Assembly (NCBI GenBank): GCA_037127315.1
Contig: JBBBDQ010001270.1
Location: 5,595,001-5,659,000, forward strand
Origin: Ascarosepion bandense
Lineage: Eukaryota; Mollusca; Cephalopoda; Sepiida; Sepiidae
DNA: 64,000 bases
Reading direction: 5' to 3'
Below the pieces are notes generated by a model. That model saw only the letters and a list, made by a program, of their open reading frames with translations. It made no database searches and was not told where the DNA came from. The position numbers were made by a program, and so were the translations under genes. Positions 41,065 through 51,393 of this stretch are shown piece by piece (within the stretch, counting starts at the first letter, position 1; the number at the start of each line of letters is the position of its first letter).

Positions 41065-41940
41065 ATATATCCAGTCAACATCAATGTGTTTGGAGTGATC
41101 ACTACTGACGGCGACGTTATTCTTCCAATCATTTTCTCACAGGGCCTCAGATTTAACACGAGGCTTATATAAAGTGCTTTGAGGAGGTAGTGCCGTTCTG
41201 GCTTTAGAGGCTGCCTACCGAAGACCCTGTATCTGACAACAGGTCTCTGCATCTTGCCACATAAGCAAGAAAACCCAATAATGACTGTCAGACAATTTCT
41301 GCGACTACATCGTCCATTATATATGCTCATCTACATCCCTGGACTGCAATCCCCTCGATTATTGGGTGCAGATCCCAGCTGAGCGAGAGATCAACAAAAT
41401 TCTTTGTAACCCGAAAGATGAACTGAAGGCAAGAATTATGACAACATTCTTCTTCTTCTTCTTCTTCTTCTTCTTCTTCTTCTTCTTTGTTTCTTGTCCT
41501 TTCAGGACGTAGGCGATCATGGCTTTCCACGTCTCCATATATCTGGTGGCACTTAGCACGCTTTCTTCTGTTACACCAGGCAACTTCCGTTCTGTCATCC
41601 ACTTGCTCAGGTCCTTCAAATATGTTATCCGCTGCTTTCCTCTGTCTCTTTTTTCCTCTATCTGGCCTGTTAGTATCAGGTTCTCCAAGCCCTCCTTCCT
41701 CATTGCATGTCCCAGGCACTTTAGTTGTCTCTTCCTGATGCTCAATATTAATTTCCTTTTCGTTTCCATCCTTTCCAAAACCTCATCATTGATCACATGT
41801 TCGGTTCATGATATCCACATCAGCATTCACCAGCTTAAAAAAGAGGACCGTCCAAAAGAGTTGCAGGAGATTCCGAAGTTTTCCAGAGGCCGTGATTGAA
41901 GCCTGCAGGTGATGCTTGAAAAATGACCCTTGTTTCAAAC
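41065..41940 (+). pseudogene. mariner/maT-like transposase remnant split by RTE
   Basis: Plus reading: VFGVITTDGDVILPIIFSQG, LRFNTRLI, QQVSASCHISKKTQ-like, CNPLDYWVQIPAERE, KDELKARIMTTF; then an RTE insertion; then LKKETVQKSCRRFRSFPEAV. The series fits the C-terminal half of a Tc1/mariner transposase. The catalytic QQDSAP aspartate appears lost and several frames are broken. Confidence 0.82.
41446..41815 (-). pseudogene. RTE LINE 3' fragment nested in mariner
   Basis: Minus reading VLERMETKRKLILSIRKRQL, KCLGHAMRKEGLENLILTGQ, MAWKAMIAYVLKGQE-like, ending in (GAA)14 (41446-41488). Mariner coding resumes on the far side. Confidence 0.92.
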
Positions 41941-42149
41941 ACGACCGAAATCCCCACAATTTAAATATCAAAAGATTGCAAATTGGATGTTGAAGTGTGG
42001 AAAGATGAAATATTTCGTGCGTACATTAAAGTAAAGATTTATAAACAGAATGACAAAATTGTAAGAAGAAAAATATGAATTAGATTTTCTTAACTAAACA
42101 TTAAAACATATTTTTGAGAAGAAAAATGTTCATTGAGAAAATGCATGCA
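41941..42149. other. Spacer, nothing recognised
   Basis: Short AT-rich stretch. Confidence 0.5.
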
Positions 42150-42483
42150 GCTTTGTTATTAAAATTGTTTAAAGAGAAATATAAGTATTTAAAATGCCCG
42201 CAGAAGTTCAGAGTTCGTGGTTGTGTAGTAGCAGAAAGTTAAAGTATTCTTATGTTGCTTCCTCTTTTTGGTAGGTCGGTGACAGAGTGAGTGAACGTTG
42301 TTAGCTACGTTTTTGACAAGATTAATTACTAAGAAAGTAATTTCTGACTTAAATAAGTTTCCTTTTCTACATAGAGAAATTCAGTAATCGTTGTAACATC
42401 GTGACAACTTCAAGCCATAAAAATGTATTAAAATGTATAATCAATCGAGTAATCCATTGCTACGAAGCATTTGTTTATGTGTT
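42150..42483 (+). repeat. Duplicated segment (order A-B)
   Basis: A (42170-42290, with GAAGTTCAGAGTTCGTGGTT and GGTAGGTCGGTGACAG) is followed by B (42293-42483, with GAACGTTGTTAGCTACG, CAGTAATCGTTGTAACATCG, CCATAAAAATGTATTAAA). Both recur downstream in order B-A (43025-43350). Confidence 0.8.
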
Positions 42484-42484
42484 A

Positions 42485-43024
42485 GAATCAATTCATTTAC
42501 TTACAATTTGACTGACTTTTTTACTATTTCTTTTAGAAATAGTAAAAATAAAAAATTAGTAATAGCAAAGTAATGATAACAAAAATATTCTATTTTCATT
42601 TAGAATGATCTCAGTCAGTCAGTTAAGTGCCATACGTGATACACGCTTGGGTGATCATGTCTCGAAAGAGACATGACTGACTGGGCAGAAGATTATCCCG
42701 CAGTAGTTTGCCATTGTTTTCTGCGGTAGACTGGTTGCCGACCAAGGCTATAGAACCCAATCTGTCCTGCTATTTAAGCCATAACTGGAAGGAAGAGACG
42801 GATTAATACCTTTCCCAAGGATATTTGCGCGTAAGTGAATACAATGGATTCAACTGGAATTCGAACTCGGCTCCCTGGTTTAGGCGTTCCGAGCCGATAT
42901 CCACTTTACCACAACGCACATCCCCTTAGAATGATCTACTTGGTAATAAATGCTAAAAATAGTATAAAATACATCATTTCTATTAAAAAAAAACTGGGGT
43001 AGCCTAATAATTATGGCTGGTCGT
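42485..43024 (+). mobile_element. Tc1-like non-autonomous element end, hosting a SINE
   Basis: The right-hand part (ATTCTATTTTCATTTAGAAT, TAATAAATGCT, CTGGGGTAGCCTAATAATTA, TGGCTGGTCGTG) matches the long terminal repeat arms of the Tc1-like element at 48563-48915 and the end at 48361-48394. A SINE-1 sits inside at 42612-42925. Confidence 0.72.
42612..42925 (-). mobile_element. SINE-1, full-length, with 12-bp target duplication
   Basis: Exact flanking repeats TTAGAATGATCT (42600-42611, 42926-42937). On minus, a GTGCGTTGTGGTAAAGTGGA head, intact body and GACTGACTGA tail. The target is inside a Tc1-like element. Confidence 0.94.
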
Positions 43025-43350
43025 GAACGTTGTTAGCTATGTTCTTGACAAGATTAATTTCTAAGAAAGTAATGACTGACTTAAATAAGTTTTCTTTTTC
43101 TTTTTCTACATAGATAAATTCAGTAGTCGTTGTAACATCGTGACAACGTCAAGCCATAAAAACGTATTAAAGTTTATAATCAATCAAGTAATCCATTAAG
43201 CATTCTTTTATGTGTTTTTGGAGTTAAAATTGTCGAAAGAGAAATGTAAGTATTTAAAATTTCCACAGAAGTTTACAGTTCATGGTTGTGTAGTAGCAGA
43301 CTGTAAAGTCATATGTTCCTTCCTCTCTTTGGTAGGTCGGGGACAGGGTG
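43025..43350 (+). repeat. Duplicated segment (order B-A)
   Basis: Second copies of B (43025-43215) and A (43225-43350). The B-A order relative to A-B upstream is what remains if a longer A-B tandem array was partly deleted or replaced. Confidence 0.75.
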
Positions 43351-43780
43351 AGAAAGAAGAAGTAAAGAAGTAGTACTTAGAGTGTCCTGTTTGTCGTTGT
43401 TGTTGTTGTTGTTGCTCTCTTTGGCGACGTGGAGTGAAAAAAAGAAAAGAAAGTTGGAAGAAGAGGTCGGCGGGACGTGACCGAGTCAGCTTGAAGTTTC
43501 TTCCTTACATTGTGAGATGCTACCGGATACCGCTCCCATTCAGACTGCCTTTGAAATTTCTTTTGTTTTATTTCCGCTCCAATGCTGGACGGAATTTGAA
43601 CGGTCAGCGACGTGGTTTAAATAGTCAAGCTTCTCATATTGCCGGCTCCAGCAGGCATTTTCAATCTAGGCGTGAAAAAAAAAACGTTTGTCTAACGTCA
43701 TCTATGAATTTTCTATTTATAATCTAATCAGGATCCAGAACTTTGCTTTTTTACACTGATTTATGATTTTTTTTTTTATC
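43351..43780 (+). other. Spacer with an unrecognised ORF
   Basis: (GTT)5 at 43395-43412, then a 97-codon basic frame (43434-43727) with no recognised motif and no sign of an exon. Nothing further can be said. Confidence 0.3.
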
Positions 43781-43940
43781 TGGATTTTTCAAAAAGGCTT
43801 TTGGTTGTTTGAATCCACTTTTGCGGGTGTGCAACTTTACTTTGTCTGTTATAGTTGGTTTTTTCCATAATGCTTTTAGTCGTTTGGATCCGATTCTGCA
43901 GGTTTGCAATATTACTTAGTGTGTTTTAGTTAGTTGATGG
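43780..43940. repeat. Degenerate ~80-bp tandem duplication
   Basis: GCTTTTGGTTGTTTGAATCC...CGGGTGTGCAACTTTACT and GCTTTTAGTCGTTTGGATCC...GCAGGTTTGCAATATTACT are successive diverged copies. Confidence 0.7.
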
Positions 43941-44021
43941 ATAATATAGGATTTGTATCCTATAAGCCAATGACGACTATATTGAGTTTATTTAGTCTTT
44001 AGTATGTCAAGATATCTTTGT

Positions 44022-44202
44022 GTAATTACCGTAAATAATCTGTGAATAATTGAGAAATCTTTTTAGGAAACGGAGAACGCATATTCTCCTAACAAGATTT
44101 CTCGATTATTCAGGCCGGGAGATATAAATAAATATACTGCTTAATGATAAAAAAAAACAGAGTATCTACTCGAATACGAATATCCATTTAAAAAATGTCG
44201 GA

Positions 44203-44203
<1 letters not shown>
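44022..44203 (+). mobile_element. SINE-3 fragment with hairpin insertion
   Basis: TACCGTAAATAATC then CAGGCCGGGAGATATAAATA, TACTGCTTAATGATA, GAGTATCTACTCGAATACGA matches the SINE-3 body. Between AATAATC and AGGCC an extra 70 bp (44043-44111) forms an inverted repeat (GAATAATTGAGAAATCTT with complement, about 23 of 25 pairs), absent in the other two copies. Confidence 0.75.

Positions 44204-44253
<50 letters not shown>
44204..44253. repeat. (TA)n microsatellite
   Basis: About 25 TA units directly at the LINE-A 3' end. Confidence 0.95.
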
Positions 44254-44257
<4 letters not shown>

Positions 44258-46985
44258 CATATTGCCCCAAACAGGACATTATGTTACTGCCACTGTTTCC
44301 TTGTTTAGCAGGGGGTTACATAGGAGGAAAGTTATGAGAAATATTGACAAGTTATATGGGGTGTCAGAAAGAGGGTAGGACAAGGATGAGAATACTGATG
44401 AGAGTGGAGTGGACGGAGAAAGAAGCATGAGTGAGAGGATGCAGGTTAATGAGATAGGAGACGACTACTGACTTTACATTTAAATGCTTAGAGATTATAG
44501 CTGTCGGGAAAACAAGTAAATGGAAGAGAAGTCAACACGCGGGAAGTGCGAGAAAAGAAGCTACTGGAGTAGAATTTGCGTTTACATTTTATTGGTTTCA
44601 CAGTTAAAGGGTGGGACCTAGTTGCTAATCTTGTGGGTCAAGTAAATTCATATATAGGGAGCACCAGTGGGCTAAGTTCATCGGAGCAGAAGTCGTGAAA
44701 GTATTTGTAAAAGAGACACGGGAAGCCACATTGCGCCGGTGAGAAAGTGACTGTATCTGAGCTGCCAAGTCGGGATCGATCACATTACAGATTCTCCGTT
44801 AGATTTTGTCAAGGACACCTAGGTGGAAAGCAGGAGCACCCGACCAGATATGGCAGCAATATTCAATGCACAGGCGGATGGTAGATTTATAGATGTGCAG
44901 GATTGTTTTATACGGGAAATCTTCCTGGCCCTACACAGAGAACCGACTTTCTTAGCAACGGATTTAACTATGGATTCTTTATAGTCATTCCACTTGAGGT
45001 CTGTTGTGTGAGGCGCAGTGTTTTGCTTTCAGGGAGACTAGCCTGATCCATGCTAATGGGGGCGGTAGGAGCGATTGTCTGTGATGGTTAATAGATAGCA
45101 GCTTCGTTTTGAAAGCATTAAAATTCACGAGCCATTTTTTACCCCAGTCGGCCACGGATTGGAGATCCTTTACAAGCTCGGCAGCAAGGTTTGCTTTGTC
45201 AGCCACGGTAGAATTTTCATCGATGCGAGTGTAAACCGTAGTGCCGTCAGCGTATATGCCTACTTGGGATCTTATTACATCTGGGAGATCGTTAATGTAG
45301 ATAAGGAAAAGCATAGGACCTAGAATAGAGCCTTGAGTGACACCCGCATTCGTATGATAGTATTGGGAGGCATGTTCGTTCAGTACTACCTTCATTGTGC
45401 GATTTGAAAGGAATGACTGGATAAGGTCAAACAATTATCCATTTACACCATAGCCTCATATCTTGCGTAGAAGGCCAGCATGCCAGAAATTGTCAAAAGC
45501 ATTGGAGATATCTAGGGCAACAGTTAGGGCTTCACCGTTGTTGTCGAGAGCCTGGTGATATTGTCGAGACCCTGATATGCTCAAGACCCAGTGATGGTCG
45601 TGAGTATATCAGCAGTAGACCTGGTGAAGACATACTGTTTGTCAGAGAAGAGTCTGTGGGCTGGGAGATGTTGAACCACCTAGGCGTTGATGATGGCTTC
45701 GAACACTTTGCCAAAAATCGGTAGAAGGCTGATAGGGCGATAATTAGAGGAGTTAGAGGGGTCACCAGTGTTTTTATATGTTGGAACCACAGAGGAGGAC
45801 TTCCAGCAGGCAAGAAAGCAAGAAGTAGAGAGGCAGTAGTTTTAGAGTTTTTCAGAGGAGAGTTCAGGGGAACATTTCTTCAGGACAATTGGATTCCGTC
45901 ACCGCCGCTCGCTTTATGGTGTTCAAGCCTTGAAATTATGTTAGAGACCATCGAGGGGATAATATGGATGTCATTCAGTTGAGTCTCAGTTCGGGGTTGG
46001 AAGTCGGGTACAGTTACTCCAGATGAGTCCAGTGTGGATTTGGTGGAGAATCTGCAAGCTAAGCACTCAGCCTTGTCTATTGTAGAAGTAAGGACCTCAA
46101 ATTCGTTGATTAGAGAAAGAATTGAGGGTTTGCTATTGTTTAGTACACTTTTACAGAGCCTCCAGTTGTCTTTGGAACCTAACTTACGGGATGCTATGCG
46201 CTGCATTATTCTGGCTGAAAACAGCAGCTTAGCTTCTTTAAGTATCTTCTTGCACTCATTGCGAGCAGAAGCAAAGAGGCGCCTGTTATGGTCCGACGCG
46301 TGACTCCGATAAAGCCAGAAGAAGTGATTATCGATGGGCGATGGCGGCCGAGCAAGCAGGAAAGAACCAAAGCGAAGAGTGAGATTTAAGTCTTAACTTC
46401 CTGGCTGGGATGAAAGCTTTGATGCTAGCCTAATCCAAGAAGGAACCTCAGCCGCACAGACTTCAATAGGAAGACTAAAAACTTTGTTCCAAGGGACATC
46501 ACACAGGAAATCGCGGAATAAGTCCTTATCGGCTCTTTAGTAGCAGTAATTCTGCTAGTCTGAGGTTTTTGGGTGGAGTGGGATTGGAAAGAGATGTTAA
46601 CGGAAACCACTGCATGGTCAGACTTTCAGAGGTGGCAGAGTTGCTTGACGTATTCAAGAGTCACGGATGGAAGTAAAACAGAGATCTAGCAGTGAGTTAG
46701 AATCATTAGGGTTATTTGAGAAACGCGCGGGGAAGTTCACCACTTGCGTAAGGGACTGAGTGATTGAAAAATTCGTAGTGTGGACACTAGCTAGATCTGT
46801 GACAGAGTTTTTCAGCCACTTGGCGTAGTGGGCGTTAAATTCGCCAAACACATATATATGGGCAAACGGATGAGAGGAAATAGACTTGTCAATTTTATTG
46901 GAGATGCTGTCAAGAATGGAACAGTCGGAAGATAGAGGAAGAAGAGATAGCTAACTGACCCTAGTAGGAAGAGACGGAAACACAT
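44254..46985 (-). pseudogene. LINE-A, longest copy (partial endonuclease, RT, 3' end)
   Basis: Reading leftward: FGEFNAHYAKWLKNSV (APE endonuclease GDFNAHH motif with D to E) and SLLDLCFTS near 46850-46660; linker RIASRKLGSKDNWRLCKSV; ISRLEHHKASGGDGI; VTQGSILGPMLFLIYINDLP; YADG at about 45245 (second catalytic Asp lost); WGKKWLVNFNAFKTK; then SDEL-region and tail to 44254. About 2.7 kb, 5'-truncated inside the endonuclease, with several frameshifts. It fixes LINE-A as an APE-type LINE. Confidence 0.93.
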
Positions 46986-47090
46986 ATGAGAATGATTTAG
47001 GGATATATATATAGGAAAGAATATTAATAAAAAGTTTTGAATTTAAAAATGTACTTTTTTTTAACAGTATTTGTTTATTTTTATTATATT
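46986..47090. other. Short spacer
   Basis: Joins the LINE-A 5' truncation point to a PLE 3' end. Confidence 0.5.
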
Positions 47091-47520
47091 TTATATTTCA
47101 GACCGTCCTCGGTCCTTCATCAGAAACAAGTGATTTTTAAATTTGAATTAGAAACGTATTTCACGATATCGTCCGAATATTTTTTGTTTACATCACGTGG
47201 TGTGTTTGTTCACAACATGCGGCATGTCCGTAGAGAAAGTCTGTTTGTTTTAGATAAAAATTTCTTGGAATATCTGAAAAAAATTTTTAGCTATTGAAAT
47301 ATTTGTAAAGATTCAACACACCTAAGTCCCTATTTAACCCTAGCTTGTGTGTATTTAATTTTAAAATCCGGTATTTTTCTTTCTTTCTGCGTGTGTATGT
47401 AGAACTAAAATTGGAGTCTATTAGTAAACATTTGCAATTTTCTAAAGTATGATCAGGTTGATTAAAATGGGCTGCAATTGGGGAGTATACATTTTTTTGC
47501 CGTATATTTAGTTTGTGATT

Positions 47521-47559
<39 letters not shown>

Positions 47560-47676
47560 GACTCTCTCGTCGCGGACGACAAAGGAGGACTGAATCAAAT
47601 AAAGAGGTGCTCGATTCTGTGCATGCGTCATCCGAGGCCTACATGCATTTTGATGACTTTTACACAGATAGACCAT
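47091..47676 (-). pseudogene. Penelope-like element GIY-YIG C terminus with 3' hammerhead-like motif
   Basis: Minus frame: NIRQKNVYSPIAAHFNQPDH, TLENCKCLLIDSN, RRKKEKYRILKLNTHKLGLN, the C-terminal half of the PLE GIY-YIG nuclease. About 170 bp past the stop, 47123-47091 reads CUGAUGA-AGGACC...GGUCU-GAAAUAU: hammerhead core order with a GACC/GGUC stem. A (TA)16 tract lies at 47525-47556 within the upstream part. Confidence 0.85.
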
Positions 47677-47699
47677 GTGCTAGACCCATGCCGCTCGAG

Positions 47700-48088
47700 T
47701 GGTTAAGGATCAATTCTCACATGTTTTGACCAGTGGACAGCAATAACTACTTTACTGCTTGCGACAAATCCACTGTGTCATATTTTACGTTATCCACAGT
47801 GTCAAATTTTATCCACTGTCCACAAATCCACTGTGTCAAATTTTACGTTATCATTGAAAGAAGCAGCCTGCTTCCAACTTAAATTAATGTTTGCAAGCAG
47901 TTCAAGTCGGTCTCGCTCAACCCTTTTTTTATGTTGAGAAGTAGGATAGGCGCCAGCTCCTTCGTTATGACGCTTTGTTTTCAAAGGAAGGAAAGGTGGA
48001 CGCTACATCGCTTTAGGTTGTTTTTGGGTCAGTCTTAGTTTTAAAGCTTTCATTACACCCGAGCAACGCGGGGCTATACTGCTAGTTC
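47700..48088 (+). mobile_element. Helitron-like 3' end candidate
   Basis: Ends CACCCGAGCAACGCGGGGCT, ATACTGCTAG, T. A short GC-rich hairpin (CCCG...CGGG) about 11 nt before a terminal CTAG followed by T is the Helitron 3' layout. Upstream, ATCCACTGTGTCAAATTTTA is repeated three times (about 47767-47850). The 5' end was not found. Confidence 0.5.
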
Positions 48089-48388
48089 TAAATCAAAATA
48101 GAATGGCTCTTTTGTTATTATTACTTAGCAAAATATTACAAGGCAAGGATGCAAAGATAAACTCATCCGAATCACCCGAAATTATCTTCATTCTTTCATT
48201 GATGAAAGTGCAATATAGGTAAATATTAAATATTTATAAATTCATTTGATGCACATGTTATTGTGCAATATTAACAAAAGAACCATTTTATTTTCATTTA
48301 CAATTATTCAATTGGCAATGAATACTAAAATTTAGTATGAAATACATAATATTTTTTAAGCACTGGGGTGGCCTAATAATGGCCAATC

Positions 48389-48394
<6 letters not shown>
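48089..48394. mobile_element. Tc1-like non-autonomous element, partial
   Basis: AACAAAAGAACCATTTTATT, CAATGAATACT and a terminal GGGGTGGCCTAATAATGGCC followed by (TA)n match the arms of 48563-48915. The left end is cut by the Helitron-like end. Confidence 0.65.
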
Positions 48395-48437
<43 letters not shown>

Positions 48438-48501
48438 GTTCAAATAGGATTCAAATATTAATAGGATACTTTACTACTAAGTCAGTTTTTTGTTATTTAT
48501 G

Positions 48502-48562
<61 letters not shown>
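48395..48562. repeat. Two (TA)n tracts
   Basis: (TA)22 at 48390-48434 and (TA)27 at 48508-48562, each touching a Tc1-like terminus. About 70 bp of AT-rich sequence between. Confidence 0.9.
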
Positions 48563-48565
<3 letters not shown>

Positions 48566-48915
48566 GACCGGACATAATTATTAGGCCACCCAAGTTTAAA
48601 AAAAGACATGACGTATTTCATAATATTTTAGCATTTATTGCCAAGTAGATAATTCTAAATGAAAATAGAATAGTGCTTTTCTCATTACTACTTTGCACAA
48701 TTTTACAAGGCAGCAATGAAGCCTTTGCTTTGGCCAGCCAATAAGAAGAAGAGACTAGCATGGAGAAGGGGGCTCACAAACTGGACACCAGAACAGAACA
48801 TTTGATGCACATGTTGTTGTGCAGTATTAACAAAAGAACCATTCTATTTTCATTTAGAATTATCTACTTGGCAATAAATGCTAAGTATAGTATGAAATAC
48901 ATAATTTCTTTTATC
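48563..48915 (+). mobile_element. Tc1-like element with long inverted arms and a transposase scrap
   Basis: Starts CACGACCGGACATAATTATT-AGGCCACCC at a TA site. 48600-48676 and 48835-48905 are inverted (TGCCAAGTAGATAATTCTAA and complement). Between them, 48718-48800 encodes KPLLWPANKKKRLAWRR and NWTPEQ, a Tc1 transposase signature (KKRLxW...NWTxE). Internally deleted derivative. Confidence 0.8.
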
Positions 48916-48924
48916 GTCGCTGAT

Positions 48925-49130
48925 GGTGGATGTTTTTTATGTTAACGTTCCTGTAACCTCTCTGAAGATGGCTCATGTGAGCCGAAAGCTTAGAACCAAC
49001 TTAATAAAAAATTATCCAAATGTTAGAGAACTTTTGTCATTATTTCTACCTGGAATTAAAGCCAAAATACGATTTATAGAATGGCTCATGATTAAACATA
49101 TTAGACATTCACTGTCTCTTATATTTAACA

Positions 49131-49132
<2 letters not shown>
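48925..49132 (+). repeat. PLE 3' tail unit
   Basis: Reverse-orientation copy of 21591-21785: CTCTGAAGATGGCTCATGTG-AGCCGAAAGC (hammerhead-like, hairpin stem GGCT/AGCC), then ATGTTAGAGAAC and CACTGTCTCTTATATTTAAC up to (TA)n at 49133-49178. Confidence 0.78.
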
Positions 49133-49179
<47 letters not shown>

Positions 49180-49180
<1 letters not shown>

Positions 49181-50422
49181 GATTGAATAAAGAACGAAGA
49201 AAGAAAAATTTTTTTACAACGTCCAAAACATTAATTTAAATCAATGCTCACGGCGTATAAAGAAATTGACACTAACAATATAGGACTCTATAGAGATGAT
49301 GGACTCATGATAATGAATAAATCTACTGTAGGTAAGGTTGATAAAACTAGAAAATTAATCCATTAAGTCTTTAAATCCTTTGGTCTTAACGTATTAATTA
49401 ACCCTAATATCAAGCAAGTTGACTTCCTAGACATAACATTAGACTTAGTATCGAACACTTTCCAACCCTACATGAAAAATAATGCTAACCCAATCTATAT
49501 AAACCCCAATTCTAATCACCCATCATCCGTTATCAACCATATACCATCATCAGTGGAACGCCCCATTAACACACACTCCTCCAATAAAGAAATATTTGAT
49601 AAACACAAGGTAATTTACGACATAATCCTTAAAGAAAGCGGATATCAATCATCAAAAATTAGCTTTGTGGAAAAATTCAAGAGCTCAAAAAGCAAAAATA
49701 GAAACAAGAAAATCATATGGTATAACCCTTCTTTTAATAAGTTAGTTAGCTTTAAACTAGGACATAAATTTCTTAAACTAATAGATAAGCATTTTCCTAA
49801 AAATAACCCTCTAAGCAAAATCTTCAATAAAAATACAATAAAACTAAGCTACAGCTGCTCCAAAAATCTAAAAAAAAAAAAGTACATAACAGCAAAATAT
49901 TAAAAGCACACAACAAAAATAACTCCAACACTAATACCAGTCTGCCCCATCATAACAAACTCTGTAAATGTAGAATCCGAAACCAATGTCCCATGACTAA
50001 TAAATGTTTAACGAAATCCATGATATATATATGTGTTCGATTTCATCCATGGAGAATCCTAAAGATGAAAAAATATATATCGGAAACACCATGAACGTAT
50101 TTAAAAAGCGATTTTACAATCACCTCTCATCCTTCAATAACAAAGAAAACAAAACATGACGTCTCTCTCTAAATACTTTTGGAAGTCAATGCCTTGCTTG
50201 GGGTGAAATGATTAAGAAAGAATAAAGTTAAAAGACACCTAAAGTTAAATGAAAATCCTCAAACATGCAAGAACAGCTAAAACAATAAAGGAACCCTGTT
50301 TCCTTTGTCCTCAAGAAAAAATTGAAATCATTAAATACATGAACAGCAACAAGCTTTCAAACATGAGGCATGAAACCACAGTAAACTGCAAGCACATTAA
50401 AAAACTAACCTTACAATCATGC
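49180..50422 (+). pseudogene. PLE-type retroelement: RDD-box RT C-terminal part, Cys cluster, GIY-YIG
   Basis: GLYRDDGLMIMNKS (catalytic box in RDD form), VDFLDITLDL, YINPNSNHPSSVINHIPSSV, IIWYNPSFNKLVSFKLGHKF, DKHFPKNNPLSKIFNKNTIK, CKCRIRNQCPMTNKC, then YIGNTMNVFKKRF and FYNHLSSF (GIY-YIG) after a frameshift, and a terminal CFLCPQEKIEIIKY...CKHIKKLTL ending near 50422. The 143-codon frame (49472-49903) is the intact part. Assignment to a named PLE clade is not attempted. Confidence 0.85.
50183..50224 (+). mobile_element. Very short LINE-A/SINE-2 tail insertion
   Basis: About 40 bp (TGCCTTGCTTGGGGTGAAAT, GATTAAGAAAGAATAAAG) interrupt the PLE between YFWKS-type coding and the C-terminal block. 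It consists only of the terminal tail, an extreme 5' truncation. Confidence 0.75.
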
Positions 50423-50597
50423 TAAAAAATACTACTTTAGCCATAACTAGGACCCCTTAGAAATGATACAGTTTCATATTACTAACAACACTCTTACACA
50501 CACCACAAACCGTGATCTAATTTAAAATTTTTTAAAAATTAAAAATTTTATAGAAATGAATTGATTTCCTAAATTCAAAATTGAGGTTAAATATACA

Positions 50598-50846
50598 TAG
50601 GTTGCCATTGCTTTCTGCGGTAGACTGGTTGCCGACCAAGGCTATAGAACCGACTCTGTCCTGCTATTTAACCCATAACTGGAAGGAAGAGACGGATTAA
50701 TACCTTTCCCAAGGGTATTTGCGCGTAAGTGAATACAATGGATTCAACTTGAATTCGAACTCGGGTCCTCGGCTCCTCGGCTCCTCGGCTCCCCGGCTCC
50801 CCGGCTTCTCGTTCCGAGCCGATATCCACTGTACCACAACGCACAG
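50598..50846 (-). mobile_element. SINE-1, 3'-truncated, with CTCGG expansion
   Basis: Body and head present. The tail beyond GGTTGCC is missing. In the head, between the B box and the anticodon-like part, CGGCTCCT/CGGCTCCC is repeated about five times (50760-50808), a small 9-bp expansion. Confidence 0.88.
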
Positions 50847-50894
50847 ATGTTCTAATATATATATACATATATATTTTCATTACACCACCGTCAC

Positions 50895-50937
<43 letters not shown>

Positions 50938-51338
50938 CAAGATATACATATTTCACAGTATACGCCATATTGGTTGATTTATTTTCTACAATTGTGCATG
51001 CGTGTCGCATAAAAAATATTTCTTTCAGTCTTGTTGAATAAATCGTCACGTCTTACGACTTTTCGATTTTTACGTTTTTTGTACGTTCTCCCTTGAAGTG
51101 CGACATTCCTTACGCCATTTTCTTCCATATTATTATTTTGTCCATAATTTTATTTCGATTTGCACAGAATCAAAACGGAAGAAAAAAATCTACCGGAATC
51201 TTAGAAAAAGCGGAAAGGGATAGGAACAAGGCGTAAAAAAAAATCACCTCACCGGAAGTAGTAGACATGCGCGTAGATGACTACGCGTTCATTGTCCTCA
51301 TTCAATGGGCGACTTTTAATGTCGTATATGTAAGAAGA

Positions 51339-51393
<55 letters not shown>

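Noticed and set aside
41327..41796. Two long minus frames ending in poly-Lys or poly-Glu as a gene
   Set aside because: They are RTE LINE coding running through its (GAA)n tail into mariner sequence.
44396..44410. CTGATGAG in the LINE-A 3' region
   Set aside because: No downstream GAAA with a paired stem; chance occurrence in coding-derived sequence.
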